Source: Phallusia mammillata (Eukaryota > Chordata > Ascidiacea > Phlebobranchia > Ascidiidae). From it: DNA of 64,000 nucleotides. Made by a program: the position numbers and the translations under genes. Below are positions 1-12,301 of the stretch, in pieces. The stretch covers positions 101,050-165,049 of the forward strand of contig QLIY01000299.1 in the NCBI GenBank assembly GCA_003260075.1, given 5' to 3'. The number at the start of each line of letters is the position of its first letter. The stretch's first letter is position 1. The notes beneath the pieces are model-generated. The model saw only the letters and a program-made list of their open reading frames with translations, was not told the origin of the DNA and ran no database searches.

Positions 1-127
1 TTATTTTAAGGGGTAAAAAACGGCCTCTACAGAAATCTGTTCATTTATGTCACAACTTTAAGCATTTTTGTCAGGTTTATTTTCCAACTTTTTTTTATTA
101 TCTTTAACAAATTCACTTGTCACTCAC

Positions 128-3100
128 TTGTATTTTCCCTTTTTATCGGTCTTCAGATGAATAACTTTGTCTGTGCCTCCAATTGCTATAGCGATGTCCA
201 CATTGGCAAGAGCTGGGGTCACCTGACCTGACACAAAAGTACCCACAATGCCTTGGAATCGAACCAACTCTGTGGAGCATTGACCTGTGGGGGGGGGGCA
301 TTGACCTGTATTCAAAAATATAATGCTGTTCAGCTGATTGTAGTAGCACATAAAGAAGTCACAAACACCTTAAATATGAAATACTTGGTTCTTGGTTAAC
401 TAGCAGGCAATTGACAGTGTACAAAGAAGACATTGCTTCTAACGTTTTTTAAAGTCAAGTTTCGCAGAGCACAGTACGCCAGGTCCAATTAAGACGTCAT
501 AACGAATCAGCCGGTAACCAAGCATTTACCACCATATGGCAAGGCGTAGGCTAAAAAAATCTAGCCTGCAGTGGGATTCGAACCTACGATAGGAGTCTTT
601 TCGGGAATCGCACTCTACCAACTGAGCTACACAGGCTCAGTGGTGAGCACGCCGTAAGTCGAATCACAAGCACCGTTGCCTGCCTCAAATGCAAGTTTTT
701 GCAGTTCAGTTAAGTATAAATCTATGCTTTTAGTGTGGCAACCAATACTACTTATGCAGTTAGAAACTGTTTAGGACGTGTTTTTTGACTGGGTTGAATA
801 AAACGCCTATAATCGAAAGTGGATATATTTGTTTTAAATTTAAGGGTTTTAAATTAGTAATAGAATGTTTAGTTCCATTGCAAATGATGCCTAACGGTCC
901 GTAGAATGAAAGATTACCAAGGTCTTCAGGTTAAATGTTAAAACTTACTTGACTTCATTGTAACTTTGCTAGTTGGTGGTTCAAACAATAGCAGAGAAGA
1001 TGACGGGGTAATTTCAAGTTTTTCCCCATCACCACCCCAGTAGGATAATTTGTAGATGACAGATCCGCCCTGATAGATGAAATGTAATGTTTGAAAAATA
1101 TTTTAGTAGTATTAATAAATTAAACATTTACCGTTTCAGTGTTATCTTCTGACAGAGTCATGTGTTCTTTGGTGGCTGAAAATAATTATACATAATTTAA
1201 ATACCGTATAAAAAATTGTCAATAAATTGTGGAAAATTTTGTAAGATTTAACATTTTGCAATTAAAAGTTGCCAGTTTTTGTTACTAATTAGACAAAAAA
1301 CATTAAACCCAATGACAATGCCATTTCGTTTGTGAAACAAGGATAGACAGATGTTGTGAAACCATTTGGAGGCAGTTTTACGATTATTTATTTGATTAAA
1401 ACCCTGATACCACGTTTCTGTTTGATGCAATCCCTATGTTTCACAGTTCAGCATTTCAGTGTCGCTTTAAATTTTATATCAAGCCCAAAGTTACCTTTTC
1501 CTTTGGAAGATTTTGGGGGGGGGGGTCCCTTAAATTTTATATCAAGCCCAAAGTTACCTTTTCCTTTGGAAGATTTTATAGTCACAGTTGCCTTGGAAAC
1601 GTCGTCAAGCTTTTGTTTGGTTTCCATGGCAATTACCGCTTCATGGGCGACAGCTTGCAAGGTGATGGCTTTGGGTCGAGCTGTGTTGTATTTCAGGGGT
1701 GTATGAATATCAAAACGATGGCAAGAGACAGGTTCAAGCAGGTATTCTCCCGTACGAGAAAGACACAAGCGGTTATGGCCCTTCTTCAATGGAAAGGATT
1801 CAACTTTTACATCTGTGTAGTGGATTTTCTGTGGAAAAAATAGCACACTTTTAAAGATATCACAGTACGCCAGCTCCATTGAAGGATTCAGTCGGTCACC
1901 AAGCATTCCCACATGACAAGGCGTAGGCTGTAAAAATATAGCCTGCGGTGGGATTCGAACCCACGACAAGAATCTTTCCAGGACTTTTGAAGATAATTTT
2001 GGTGAAAATTTTATGGGAATGAAAATTACCGGAATTGTATGGGGGGGGGGGGGGGGGGGGGGGGGCCTCACCTCAGCCTCACATTTAGCTCAATTTCGAT
2101 AGGTGGCGCAAAGAGCACAAACACTTATTTAAACTATATATCTCCATAAAATGCTGACGATTATGACTATTAGGGTTGTTATTAGGTATTATCATTAAAA
2201 ATTCAATAAAAATGTAACTTTAAAACCTGATTCCTTACGTAAAAAAGTTCCAACCCTGCCCCCATTTAGCTCTTTTCGCCACTTATGGGGGGGGGGACGC
2301 ATAAAATACAAAAAATCTACTTACACCCTACCTCACCTCAGCCTCACATTTAGCACAATTTCGATAGGTGGCGCAAAGAGCACAAACACTTATTTAAACG
2401 GTATATCTCCATAAAATGCTGACGGTTATGACTATTAGGGTTGTTATTAGGTATTATCATTAAACATTCAATAAAAATGTAACTTTAAAACTTGGTTTCT
2501 TATGTAAAAAAGTTCCAACCCTGCCCCCATTTAGCTCTTTTCGCCACTTATCGAAATTAGATAAATGTGGCGTTGACGTGAGTTATAGTGGTAGAATCAC
2601 AATCACAAAATACCGAAAAAAATTATTAATGGCTTACAGGAAGTGTTTAATTATTATAGATATAGGTAGTAGAGTCCAAAAAAAACCATTTTTGACCAGA
2701 GAATTTTTATGTTACAACCAACAATTACTTTGCATGGCAGCTGTAGGGTCCCAAAGTACTTATAACTCATCTTACCAGTTCAATATCATGAGATATGGAG
2801 CATACAAGTTGATAGCCAGACTGTTGGAAGCTGGCGGTTGTTGGTTTATCTTCTGCTTGATGTGGAACTTCAATCGATGAACTGTCGCTTGCCCAACACC
2901 AGTTATCATGGCTAACAGACACTGCATATTTCCCAGGGAGAATGCCACTACAATTTCAACAAAAAGCTAAATTATGGTAAAAATAGATATCAACATGCCC
3001 CAATTTTGTAGTAAAATGCAAAGTAAAAAGGTAAAGTGCCAAAATAATGACAAAAAGGGCACACTATTGAGTTGTGACTTATGAGTTCTTATACGTGCAG

Positions 3101-6100
3101 CTGGTGACAAGACATTGACTATGTCTATGCAGGCTATCGTTAGGGTGTAGCACTTGATCTTGTTGGGACTTACAGTGAGGCTTGGCATCATAGCCTGTAA
3201 GTTACCAGTCTGTGCACTTTATGAAGCGATCTCTTTAATTGATTGTAAATTTAATGCCAAGAAGAGTTGGTACAAAAACGCCCACAGAATTTAAAAGAAC
3301 AAAAGTAAAAAAAGAATTAGTCAAAAAGCATAGGTCAGGAGTTATTTAAAGCGGTTCTCTCCTTCTTTAAAGAAACTTTTATTGATTAATAAAAGTTTAT
3401 TGGAACGTAGTTGCATTCATAGGGAAACTTTCAGTTGATTGAATTAAATAAAAGGTGTTGATGTGAATTAAGTTCGAAAAAATTCACCACAAAAAGGCTT
3501 TAACCACAAGCACAAATTCCAAATGCCATCAAACTTATTTTCACTGTTATTGTACGCTAAGAAATGTTCAGTTATGAAATTACTATGTTCTATTCTACAA
3601 TGGCAATGTTGTTCTTAGATAAACTACACTTTTAAAAACAATCAACGTCATTGCAATCTTTTATATTCACAAAATATTCATTTTGCCTATTTAAAGTCAG
3701 TTTGTGTCTGAATATGAAACTTGAAAACACATTTATTTTTTTCACCTGAATTTGACTGCTGCATTCTTTTCATTGCTAGCAACAATCTGCTTAATTTTCT
3801 TGCTTGTGTGTTTGGAAATCAATTCCACTTTCACATCCTTGCAGGTTTCAATACACGACACATCAACTTGAACATTCCCACGAAATTGACCGAATGCAAC
3901 TGATTTTACAGGTTCATCTTTCACTGTGAGCTGCACAAATTTCAAACATTTTAACCAACAATTGCAAGCAATATGCTGTAAATTGTATATCTATGTACAG
4001 TTTGCAGTTAATGATGGTTACAATAAAGGTCTTCGTTTTAGAAGAAGTTGGAGTCAGGACTGAGTTAGAATTCAGATTTTTTCCTGCAGTTAAAAACTCC
4101 TGTATTGAAATACCCTTTGTTTGTGACAAACCTATAAACGCAACCCAAGTCATGTATCTATGTAAATTACAAATAATACCTATTGAGTGTGTTTTTCAAC
4201 TGGGGTATATTAAAATATTTTCACCCCATAAAGTGAAATAACACCCTTTAGAAATTGGATTCTGTAGTCCCTAAACTTGGAAAAAAATCCTTTATCTTTT
4301 GAAGGTTATTTCGAACAACAAACTACAATCATCTAAAAGTTAACTAGGAAGTATTTTCAAACCTGTTGAGAAGTTGGAGTAACAACGAGACCACCATCTT
4401 CCATAGCTTTTGTCAAAACTGGTTTTAGAGTATATTGACCTAAAAACAAGGTCACACTTCAGTTTGATCACTAAATGTTATTTAGTTGGATTTGAGGCAC
4501 AAAAAATGATTCTTTCAATATCTGTTTAATTGTATACTAAATTCCATTAGTAAAGAAACCAATATAATTAACTGCATATTTCAGTTATTTGCAAGAAAAA
4601 AATTGGCAAATTGGAGTTGGTAGTAACCAGAATCAACCTCTTATATTGCTAAACAAGGAATCAATAAAACAGTTTAATAGAATTGATGGTTTTGTAAAGC
4701 TAACATAATTTTGCTGTTAAATTAGTTGGTGTTGCACACATTAGCACTTACTCATGTTGCGCTATTTATTGAACTTTAAGAAGATACCTGGTCTCAGCAT
4801 GACACAAAATTCTCCATTTTTGTCAAGACTCGTTGCCTTCGGTTTTGACTTTTCAGTAGAATCGGAAACTGACATTTGTATTTTACTGAAGGAAAATTGT
4901 CCACTAGGTGGCTCATCAACAGTGAGTTTGCCACAAACCAAAAATGAATCTGCGATTATGTTCGGCAACAGAGGGGTATCTGGACCAACTCGCATCTGTA
5001 AAATATAAATTCGCAAATGAGAATAAGGTTTGATACAAACTGCAATGGTCCTACCTAGCCAAGCTGGTATAACTTTACACTTACATGTTACCTCAAATGC
5101 ATTTTTCAGTACACATTTTATCCTAATGAACTGAATTTTATCAAAGGAATTGGCTAGATTGGAAATTTTTCGAGATTGGAACAAATACATTATGTATGAT
5201 GAACACACTACAGGTCTCATTGACTGTGGCCACTCCTAGGTAGCTCTTTATTGTGAATAAACAACCAAATGTCATTATGACTGATGATGAGCATTTAGTT
5301 AGAGTTGTAAGTCAGGCCAGGCTTATTGGATACAAGTTTAAACATACAAACTTGATTAGGTCCTGACGTCACTTACTAACATCTGTGTCTTAATTTCAAC
5401 TGGTAAATAAAACATTCAGCGATATTATTTTAACAATGCTAAAAGTTTTGCCCTTTCATTTTGGGCCCTACTCTGAGTTAGCAGTGACATGCCCAAAACC
5501 TTTGTTCATTTTATTAACGGCATGTCTACAAAATAACATTTGCTGTAAATTGGTCTGTCACTTAAAAAATTGCTAGTCCCTATAGGAAATGGCAAAAAAA
5601 TGGAAGTAGAAACTAGAAGGGTGGCTTAGCACATATTGCCCTTGCACATACACTGGGGGGGGGGTTGGCAAAAAAATGGAAGTAGAAACTAGAAGGGTGA
5701 CTTAGCACATAATGCCCTTGCACATACACTATAGTATATTTTGAAACATTAATATATTTCCTACACTTGGGGGGGGGGGGGGGGGGGGGGGGGGAATGCA
5801 TTTCAAGAGATAACAATGAGTAAGTAGGATAACTATATAATTGAGGTTCAACACAGGGGGGGGGGGCACAGAATTCTCCTTTTTTGTCAAGACTTGTTGC
5901 CTTCGGTTTTGACTTTTCAGTAGAGTCGGAAACTGACATTTGTATTTTACTGAAGGAAAATTGTCCACTAGGTGGTTCATCAACAGTGAGTTTGCCACAA
6001 ACCAAAAATGAATCTGCGATTATGTTCGGCAACAGAGGGGTATCTGGACCAACTCGCATCTGTAAAATATAAATTCGCAAATGAGAATAAGGTTTAATAC

Positions 6101-9100
6101 AAACTGCAATGGTCCTACCTAGCCAAGCTGGTATAACTTTACACTTACATGTTACCTCAAATGCATTTTTCAGTACACATTTTATCCTAATGAACTGAAT
6201 TTTATCAAAGGAATTGGCTACTTGACGAGATTGGAACAATACATTATGTATGATGAACACACTACAGGTCTCATTGACTGTGGCCACTCCTAGGTAGCTC
6301 TTTATTGTGAATAAACAACCAAATGTCATTATGACTGATGATGAGCATTTAGTTAGAGTTGTAAGTCAGGCCAGGCTTATTGGATACAAGTTTAAACATA
6401 CAAACTTGATTAGGTCCTGACGTCACTTACTAACATCTGTGTCTTAATTTCAACTGGTAAATAAAACATTCAGCGATATTATTTTAACAATGCTAAAAGT
6501 TTTGCCCTTTCATTTTGGGCCCTACTCTGAGTTAGCAGTGACATGCCCAAAACCTTTGTTCATTTTATTAACGGCATGTCTACAAAATAACATTTGCTGT
6601 AAATTGGTCTGTCACTTAAAAAATTGCTAGTCCCTATAGGAAATGGCAAAAAAATGGAAGTAGAAACTAGAAGGGTGGCTTAGCACATATTGCCCTTGCA
6701 CATACACTATAGCATATTTTGAAACATTAATATATTTCCTACACTTATTTATATTGGGCCCTATATTAGCCATCGTCTTTTATAACCTTGGTTGTTTCTG
6801 CAAGCAAAAACTCATGGGTCCCCACACATGCAAAGTTGTAGAGAATGCATTTCAATAGATAACAATGAGTAAGTAGGATAACTATANTAAATCATACCCC
6901 CCCCCCCTGAGTAAAATCAATATGTGTCCCCTTCAGGGAAGGGGACTCATAATTACCTTGGTGGTTGGGAAATTGATATCAGTCATAACAACAGAAACAT
7001 CAACCATTCCACTATGCATGTGTTTTAGAGTGTAATATCCTTCAGCATTTGTCACATCTTGTTCCTTGTCTCCAATCATCACCTTGGCACCTAAAAAATA
7101 TATTTTTTCATTTGGACCAGTATGTTAGGGTTACCAGAATTTTGACACAACATTTGTGTAAATTTTCAAAAACAGTTTTAATGTCAGGAATTTTAGCATC
7201 TTGTAGTCTAACCTTAGGTAATTCTTAACAATTATTTTCCTGGGGACATATAGGTTATGCTTTAACTGTTGTCTGTGCAGTTTTGGTGTAAAAAGCTAAG
7301 TACGTACATGTGAAACAAGGCGATTTTTCGTTTTTCGTCTTGAAAGCTAACAATATGCGATCAAAGTTTGGTCTTGCTAAAGATATTTATTGATATTGTC
7401 AGAAATTTTACTCATGCAGGTATGTTAACCTTATATTATGTAGATACTAAATTTTTTCAAACATACCCGAAACAGGTTTTCCTTTGGCAGAATTCAAAAC
7501 TCGACCTTGGACAGAGAACCCAGTGACTTTGAATCCATCGCTGTGGTCAACTCGAGAGTTTTGAACAGAAAATTTCAGTTCTTGAGGCTCAACATCAAAC
7601 CTATAAAATGCTATTTTGTCAGTAAACTGGCTTAGTTTAAATTACACATCATATGTATAAATTGAATGAAGACAATTAATAATCATATCAAATGTGATCA
7701 AATAAATAAAAGTTCTGTATTTCAAACTCGGGTCAATAGTGCTTCTAGAGGTCAATAAACTACAAAACGACACATGCAAACTTCCACTGGTTAAAATGAC
7801 CATTTTTCTAATTTCCGAGTGGCCAAAATAACTGCTTTCTAGTATAAAATAGGCCACTGTTATTTTTGCTGTAGCCTATTCTTACTTTGTAATGTACATA
7901 ACTAGGAGTATACTGCAAATATATACCCCCCCCCCAATAGTGCTTCTAGAGGTCAATAAACTACAAAAAGACACATGCAAACTCCCACTGGTTAAACTAA
8001 CCATTTCTCTAATTTTCGAGTGGTGAAAATAACAGCTTTCTAGTATAAAATAGGCCACTGTTATTTTTGCTGTAGCCTATTTTTACTTTGTAATGTACAT
8101 AAATAGGAGTATACTGCAAATATCTTTTTTTTGGTTCGTCAAAAATGGATGTGCATTTAGGTTAAATAAAATATTATCCGTGCTTTGCTTGATTTTAAAA
8201 CTACAATGTATACACAGATATTTTTGTATGCTGTAATTTATTGTGTAAATGTACTTACTGCATATGGTCTTCCCTGTGGTAGGGTAAAATAGAGTATAGA
8301 GCTGGTGGCAAGCTTGGAAACACATATGACCCATCAGCACCAGAAGTGGTTGCACAAACAAAAATGGGATGACTGTCACATCGGACCTGTTCAGAGCCAC
8401 TAGGGCGAGCTACAGAGCAACCACCAACCTGCAAAAAAAATTCATTTCATTATCCTGCTAAAATGTTCCCAAAGTTTGTTTTATAATAAACTTAGGTACA
8501 TTATTCTCGGTTTTAAATAATCTGAGCAAAGTAATATTCCCCCCCCCCTTTATAATACTTAACACATTATTAGCTGCAGACAGTGCGCATTGTTTTGACC
8601 TAAAAGGTCTCAACACATTGCTTTTAAAAGTGGGCAAACTGAAAAATGTGTGGTCTGTAGATTAGTTCCAACTGGTATACCTGAATTACGGAAAAATATT
8701 ATGAATGTACATAATTAAGAGTTATTTTGATTTGTTACAAAGTGCTAATAAAATCATTATCATACTAATCATTATGGTCATTGGGGCCAAATAAAAAGGG
8801 CAACAACAATTTTGGAAGGTGTCGAAATTATTCAAGTATTAAAGAAGCAGGAATAAAAAGGTAGAAAGGTGCAATATTTAACAACAGTTACAAACCTTTT
8901 CTTTTAATTTTGTATTGGTGAAGAGAAGCAAGTGAACGCCAGAAACTGGTTGCCCTTGTGCTGAGACATGCCCGTGAACATCGAAACCCGAAACAATGAT
9001 GTCATTCTGACTTCTTATGTTATTGTTTGCCACTGTCACTTTTGTTTGGCTCTAGAGATTAAACAGTAAAAAATGAGCTCTTGGAGTATCACAACACAGG

Positions 9101-10641
9101 AAAAAGTCATTGGCATTAAACTGCTAATGTAAAGACTGCATCAGGCTTTACAAAACCTAAAAAACAAATTAAATTACTGTTGTCCAATCCAGCAGAACAT
9201 TGCCCAGAAAGTGGTCTAAAAAAGGTACATGTCCCAAATTTTAGGTGTAATCAATTCATGTAAAGGACTCTTTAAAGTCATATTTGGTTTAGTTGTAAGG
9301 GATTTGGTTATTTGAGCAATTCTTTTACATTGTTTAGCCATACCTTTTTAAAAGTGTATGAAGGATGTGATGCCACTATTTCATATTTTCCTGGTAGAAC
9401 TCCATTAAATGCATAACTCCCATCTTCTGTAGTGGTGGTTTTAAGTAAAGTAGTTTGATCTTTAACAAGGGCTACTACTAAATCTTTGGGACCAGTTGAT
9501 GAAGAACCAACAGTCAAAATCTGAACCAAAAACACATTTTTTTAGAATCAGACACAGATTTAGGACCTCAAATTTGAAAACAGTCACATGACAAAAGCTG
9601 TAAAGCAAGTTTACATGCAAAGAAAATTTCATTGAATCACTTCTAAATTTTTTTGGCATTTCTAAGCAGAAATTTGTAACAAAGTTTACTGTAGCTCAAT
9701 GTGAAAAAGAATGCAAATCCAACAGTACCAACATTTTACGAATTAACTATTTTGAATTAAGATTGTTTTTTACCTGTCCAGTGACCATAAACCCCTTAAA
9801 GAGAAAATTGATATCTTGTCCCTTCGTGCAGGGGTCAGTTATCCCATCCACATGAAGATCTACTGTCATTGGGTCTGTAGACAAATAAGTCTTGTTCGTA
9901 TTTTGATTTGTATTAGAAGGAAAACGTTTTAGTGCATAAATTTACATTTTCATTTGTTGGCAAGTGTTTAAATTTATGTTGTAATAGAAGATATTTTAAA
10001 TTGTATACCAATAGATACTATCAAAAAGATCGAAATTTAAAAAGTATTTATTGACTACATAAGTTACCGAAAGAAGTTATGGTGTATTTAAATATTTACT
10101 CATTTAAATAAAAAATGTTAACAAATGCTCCTAAATAAAAAATAAGACTTTGAAATGATTACAAACCGATATCAACATGTTTGTAATAAGCAGTCATACA
10201 TTAAAAGCATAAAATCTCCAAAATCAAAAGTTTTTACAGATCGAACTTACCAAATATCCATCCTTTTGGTGGTTGAATTTTCAACACAAAGTCACCCTAA
10301 AAAATGCAAATCATACAAATTCAGCAAACTGCTTATCACACAAGAAGCACAAATGTATGACTTACCTTATCAACAAAGGGGACCATAAAATATCCATTAT
10401 TTGGTGCACATTCTGTTTGATATTTTAGTATTCCCTCCGCAGTTAGAAGCTGAATCTAAAAAAGCACAATTTGTTTCATATTTTTTGATCACTTTTATTC
10501 AAAATTTTCTTCTTCATGATTTACCTCAATTTGTGAGAAGTCAATGGATACATCAGATTTTACAAAACCCCCACATCCGAGAATTTCTTGGCTGGCAACA
10601 ACTTTCGTGAAACACAACAAAACCACAACGCACAAATTCAT
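128..10641 (-). CDS. NOMO: NOMO (Nodal modulator), N-terminal two thirds, 17 exons, continues past the left edge
   Basis: Exons from 5' to 3' on the minus strand are 10641-10525, 10455-10366, 10296-10251, 9874-9774, 9521-9344, 9051-8896, 8428-8259, 7600-7467, 7090-6957, 4995-4788, 4439-4363, 3930-3746, 2947-2776, 1828-1558, 1175-1132, 1069-949 and 284-128. All have GT-AG borders and consistent phase, giving about 787 codons. The start ATG at 10641 opens a hydrophobic signal peptide, followed by GCGGFVKSDV, which is nearly identical to vertebrate NOMO. Later matches include CAPNNGYFM, LHVDG, LPGKYEI, GFSVQGRVL and CHRF. NOMO is a type I ER membrane protein built of repeated immunoglobulin-like/carboxypeptidase-regulatory-like beta domains. 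In vertebrates it works with nicalin and TMEM147 and in the multipass translocon behind Sec61. The C-terminal third and the membrane anchor lie outside the window. Poly-G/C joins interrupt introns and the edges of exons 10 and 17. Confidence 0.93.
468..640 (-). repeat. tRNA-derived SINE-like element (copy 1)
   Basis: On the minus strand, 637-563 folds as a tRNA-like unit. It has 7-base acceptor arms (GCCTGTG with TGCAGGC), an A box containing AGCTCAGTTGGTAGAG and a B box GGTTCGAATCC. The anticodon stem contains a mismatch and the base before the anticodon is C rather than T, so it is not a clean tRNA gene. About 95 bases of body follow (562-468), and these recur next to a second tRNA-like head at 1852-1985. 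A shared body after a tRNA head is the layout of a tRNA-derived SINE. It lies in the NOMO intron between exons 16 and 17. Confidence 0.65.
1458..1577. repeat. Short duplication around a G run at the NOMO exon 14 donor
   Basis: About 47 bases that include the exon 14 splice donor (minus strand) occur at 1468-1513 and again at 1530-1577, separated by a G run near 1514-1525. Splicing at the right-hand copy (donor after 1558) joins in frame to exon 15. The left copy is redundant. Confidence 0.75.
1852..1985 (-). repeat. tRNA-derived SINE-like element (copy 2, 5'-truncated head)
   Basis: This is a second copy of the element at 468-640, in the same orientation. It contains the B box (minus strand, GGGTTCGAATCCCACC), the 3' acceptor half GCAGGCT at about 1946-1940, and the same body down to about 1852. 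The A-box half is missing. It lies just upstream of NOMO exon 14, in the intron. Confidence 0.6.
2041..2560. repeat. Duplicated non-coding block with G runs at both joins
   Basis: A 25-base G run (2041-2065) is followed by a roughly 215-base sequence, 2067-2285. A second G run and about 40 unrelated bases follow, then the same sequence again at about 2325-2550. The copies differ at scattered positions. It lies in the NOMO intron between exons 13 and 14. No coding potential is seen. Confidence 0.75.
4808..6746. repeat. Near-identical duplicated block carrying NOMO exon 10, split by poly-G
   Basis: Bases 4808-5768 and 5870-6746 are two copies of one segment. It holds NOMO exon 10 (minus strand), its upstream intron and the palindrome-rich flank. 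The left copy has a complete exon (4995-4788). The right copy has the acceptor and most of the exon (6059 down to about 5867), then runs into an 11-base G run at 5856-5866 with no donor. G runs also lie at 5656-5664 and 5769-5794. Only the left exon joins in phase to exon 11. The copies differ by a few substitutions and small indels, as two alleles would. It is more likely an assembly duplication than two real exons. Confidence 0.8.
7726..8110. repeat. Duplicated intron segment around a C run
   Basis: The segment 7735-7920 recurs at 7936-8110 with a few substitutions, split by a C run at about 7926-7935. It lies within the NOMO intron between exons 7 and 8. No gene is seen in it. Confidence 0.7.
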
Positions 10642-11126
10642 TCCTTATCTTACAATACTATGCCACGGTGGCACAAACTGATAGTTACAGAATAAATTAG
10701 TTAAAAAGTAAAACTTTAATGACAAAGATAAACGTCTACGGAGTTTTTTCCACAGATGCAAAGCTAAATTAATGGTAGTATTTTTGTTTCGCTTTTCTTG
10801 CAAGCCAAAAACCAAAACCACCGGTCCATGTGAAAATACATTTAGTATAATAACGTACCCACCAGAAGGCAGAAATCAAAAATGGTTTTCATCGTTAATA
10901 AAAAAACGCAAAGCTATATTATACAGAACTTTCCACTAAAAAGTAGTATATTTAAACATAAATTATTTTGTGCTCCTAACAAAACAACAGTTGTTGGAGT
11001 TTCACTCCATGTTTGTATTTGTTTGTAGTTTGCACTTAAAATAACCACTCACGTAGAACGGAACTGCTCAGGCGTAGATGAGATGCCGGCAATATTTTTT
11101 TGTTTCCAAAAACTCCTAGAATTATG
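10642..11126. other. Upstream region of NOMO, no gene seen
   Basis: This is AT-rich sequence upstream of the NOMO start. It should hold the NOMO promoter and 5' UTR, but no motif decides their position. No exon or RNA gene was recognised. Confidence 0.4.
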
Positions 11127-11388
11127 GGTAGAGCTACTAACACTGGAATTTGGCTAGCACCCGGTCTGGGATTTTCTGATAAGTGGCGCAACGGAGCATA
11201 GGCGTTTATGGTGCTGACTCATCAATGTGGGTTTATGGTAAGAATAATTGCCGAGTCAGCACCATTACCGCCTATGCTCAGTCGCGCCACCTACCAAACC
11301 GGGCGTTAGCTGANCATTACCGCCTATGCTCTGTTGCGCCACCTACCAAACCGGGCGTTAGCTGAGTTCCAGTGTCAGTAGTTCTACC
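11127..11388. mobile_element. Mutator-like MITE with long terminal inverted repeats and 9-bp target duplication
   Basis: The ends are imperfect inverted repeats of about 80 bases: GGTAGAGCTACTAACACTGG at the left and, read in reverse complement, GGTAGAACTACTGACACTGG at the right. The element is flanked by an exact 9-base direct repeat AGAATTATG (11118-11126 and 11389-11397). Long inverted repeats with 9-bp duplications are typical of Mutator-like elements. The right arm is partly duplicated around an N at 11314, probably an assembly scar. It has no coding capacity. Confidence 0.8.
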
Positions 11389-11703
11389 AGAATTATGATG
11401 CCGAAAGAACGATTCGCAAAATTGTAACCATTTGTTGTTGATTTTTTGATAAAATCCAAAAGATAGTCCCAAAGACCCTGAAAAGGAACATTCATTTTCG
11501 TCTGTTGAGGAACATAGCCTACATACCGACAATAACGGGCAAAAAAACGGTTTGCTTTATTTTCAGACTTTGCACAAAGTGAACTCTGAAGAAAGTTTTG
11601 TCACGTCGTTTTCTCCAACCGTTGCGATTTACTGTTTTTTGGCGAACTTGGGATGTACATGTAACGTCATAATTGGTAAAATATTTTGAATTCGGTAACG
11701 TAA

Positions 11704-11770
11704 ATTGCTTTTGTGCTTTAATCAGTTTTTAGATTGCTTTTGTGCTTTAATCAGTTTTTAGATTGCTTTT
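11704..11770. repeat. Short tandem repeat, 29-base unit, 2.3 copies
   Basis: A 29-base unit starting ATTGCTTTTGTGC is repeated exactly at 11704-11732 and 11733-11761, followed by the first nine bases of a third copy. No function is evident. Confidence 0.9.
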
Positions 11771-12114
11771 GTCGTATTGACTTGCATTGGTCTTAAGTTG
11801 TAAAGGGTATTTTAAGCAGTTGCACTGTTATGTATGGAGGTTCGATTTTGCAATAACTGCAACTTATTGATGGAATAATTGGCCATTGTTATAATGTTAA
11901 AACCCTAAAATTTATTTAGGGCCTAAATCCTCTATCATTATGATTGAAACATAACTAATTTTGGTTTAACATCTTGTTTCAGGTACTGTTGGCTTCGTTG
12001 TACATAATCTGTTCTACTTCGCTGTGCATCAACATTTTTTAGCAAACGTGCAATCACATAGGTAAACTTTGTATTAAAACATTTGGCAACTTGACAACAC
12101 GCTTCAGTCGGATG

Positions 12115-12185
12115 GGACAATGTTTTTTTCAGTTTCTGACATTCTGCATTTCTGTCAGAAACGTCATAAGTTGTTCCGTAACCAA
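12115..12185 (-). promoter_or_regulatory. SECIS element of deiodinase copy 1
   Basis: In the 3' UTR on the minus strand, ATGAC (12167-12163) opens a perfect 10-bp stem, GTTTCTGACA with TGTCAGAAAC (12162-12153 with 12141-12132). The stem has an 11-base loop starting with a run of A, and TGAA (12131-12128) closes the non-Watson-Crick quartet. This matches the eukaryotic SECIS core needed to decode TGA as selenocysteine. It overlaps a 93-codon ORF that is therefore likely spurious. Confidence 0.85.
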
Positions 12186-12301
12186 TTAAGCAAATCGCCA
12201 AACATGAACAATGAAACATAAAAAATAAAAAGGTAATTTAAGGCAGTTAAGAAGAAAATATTTGCATTAAACAAATTGCGTGAAATAAAAGTGTTTAAAA
12301 G

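Noticed and set aside
563-637. Functional tRNA gene
   Set aside because: The anticodon stem is mismatched, the base before the anticodon is not T, and the unit recurs with a SINE-like body.
1448-2071. 207-codon minus-strand ORF starting with a proline run
   Set aside because: The true part is NOMO exon 14 (1828-1558). The rest is read-through of introns, a SINE-like element and a G run.
11938-12219. 93-codon minus-strand ORF with a signal-peptide-like start and several cysteines
   Set aside because: It overlaps the SECIS and 3' UTR of deiodinase copy 1 on the same strand. The SECIS explains the conserved-looking sequence better.
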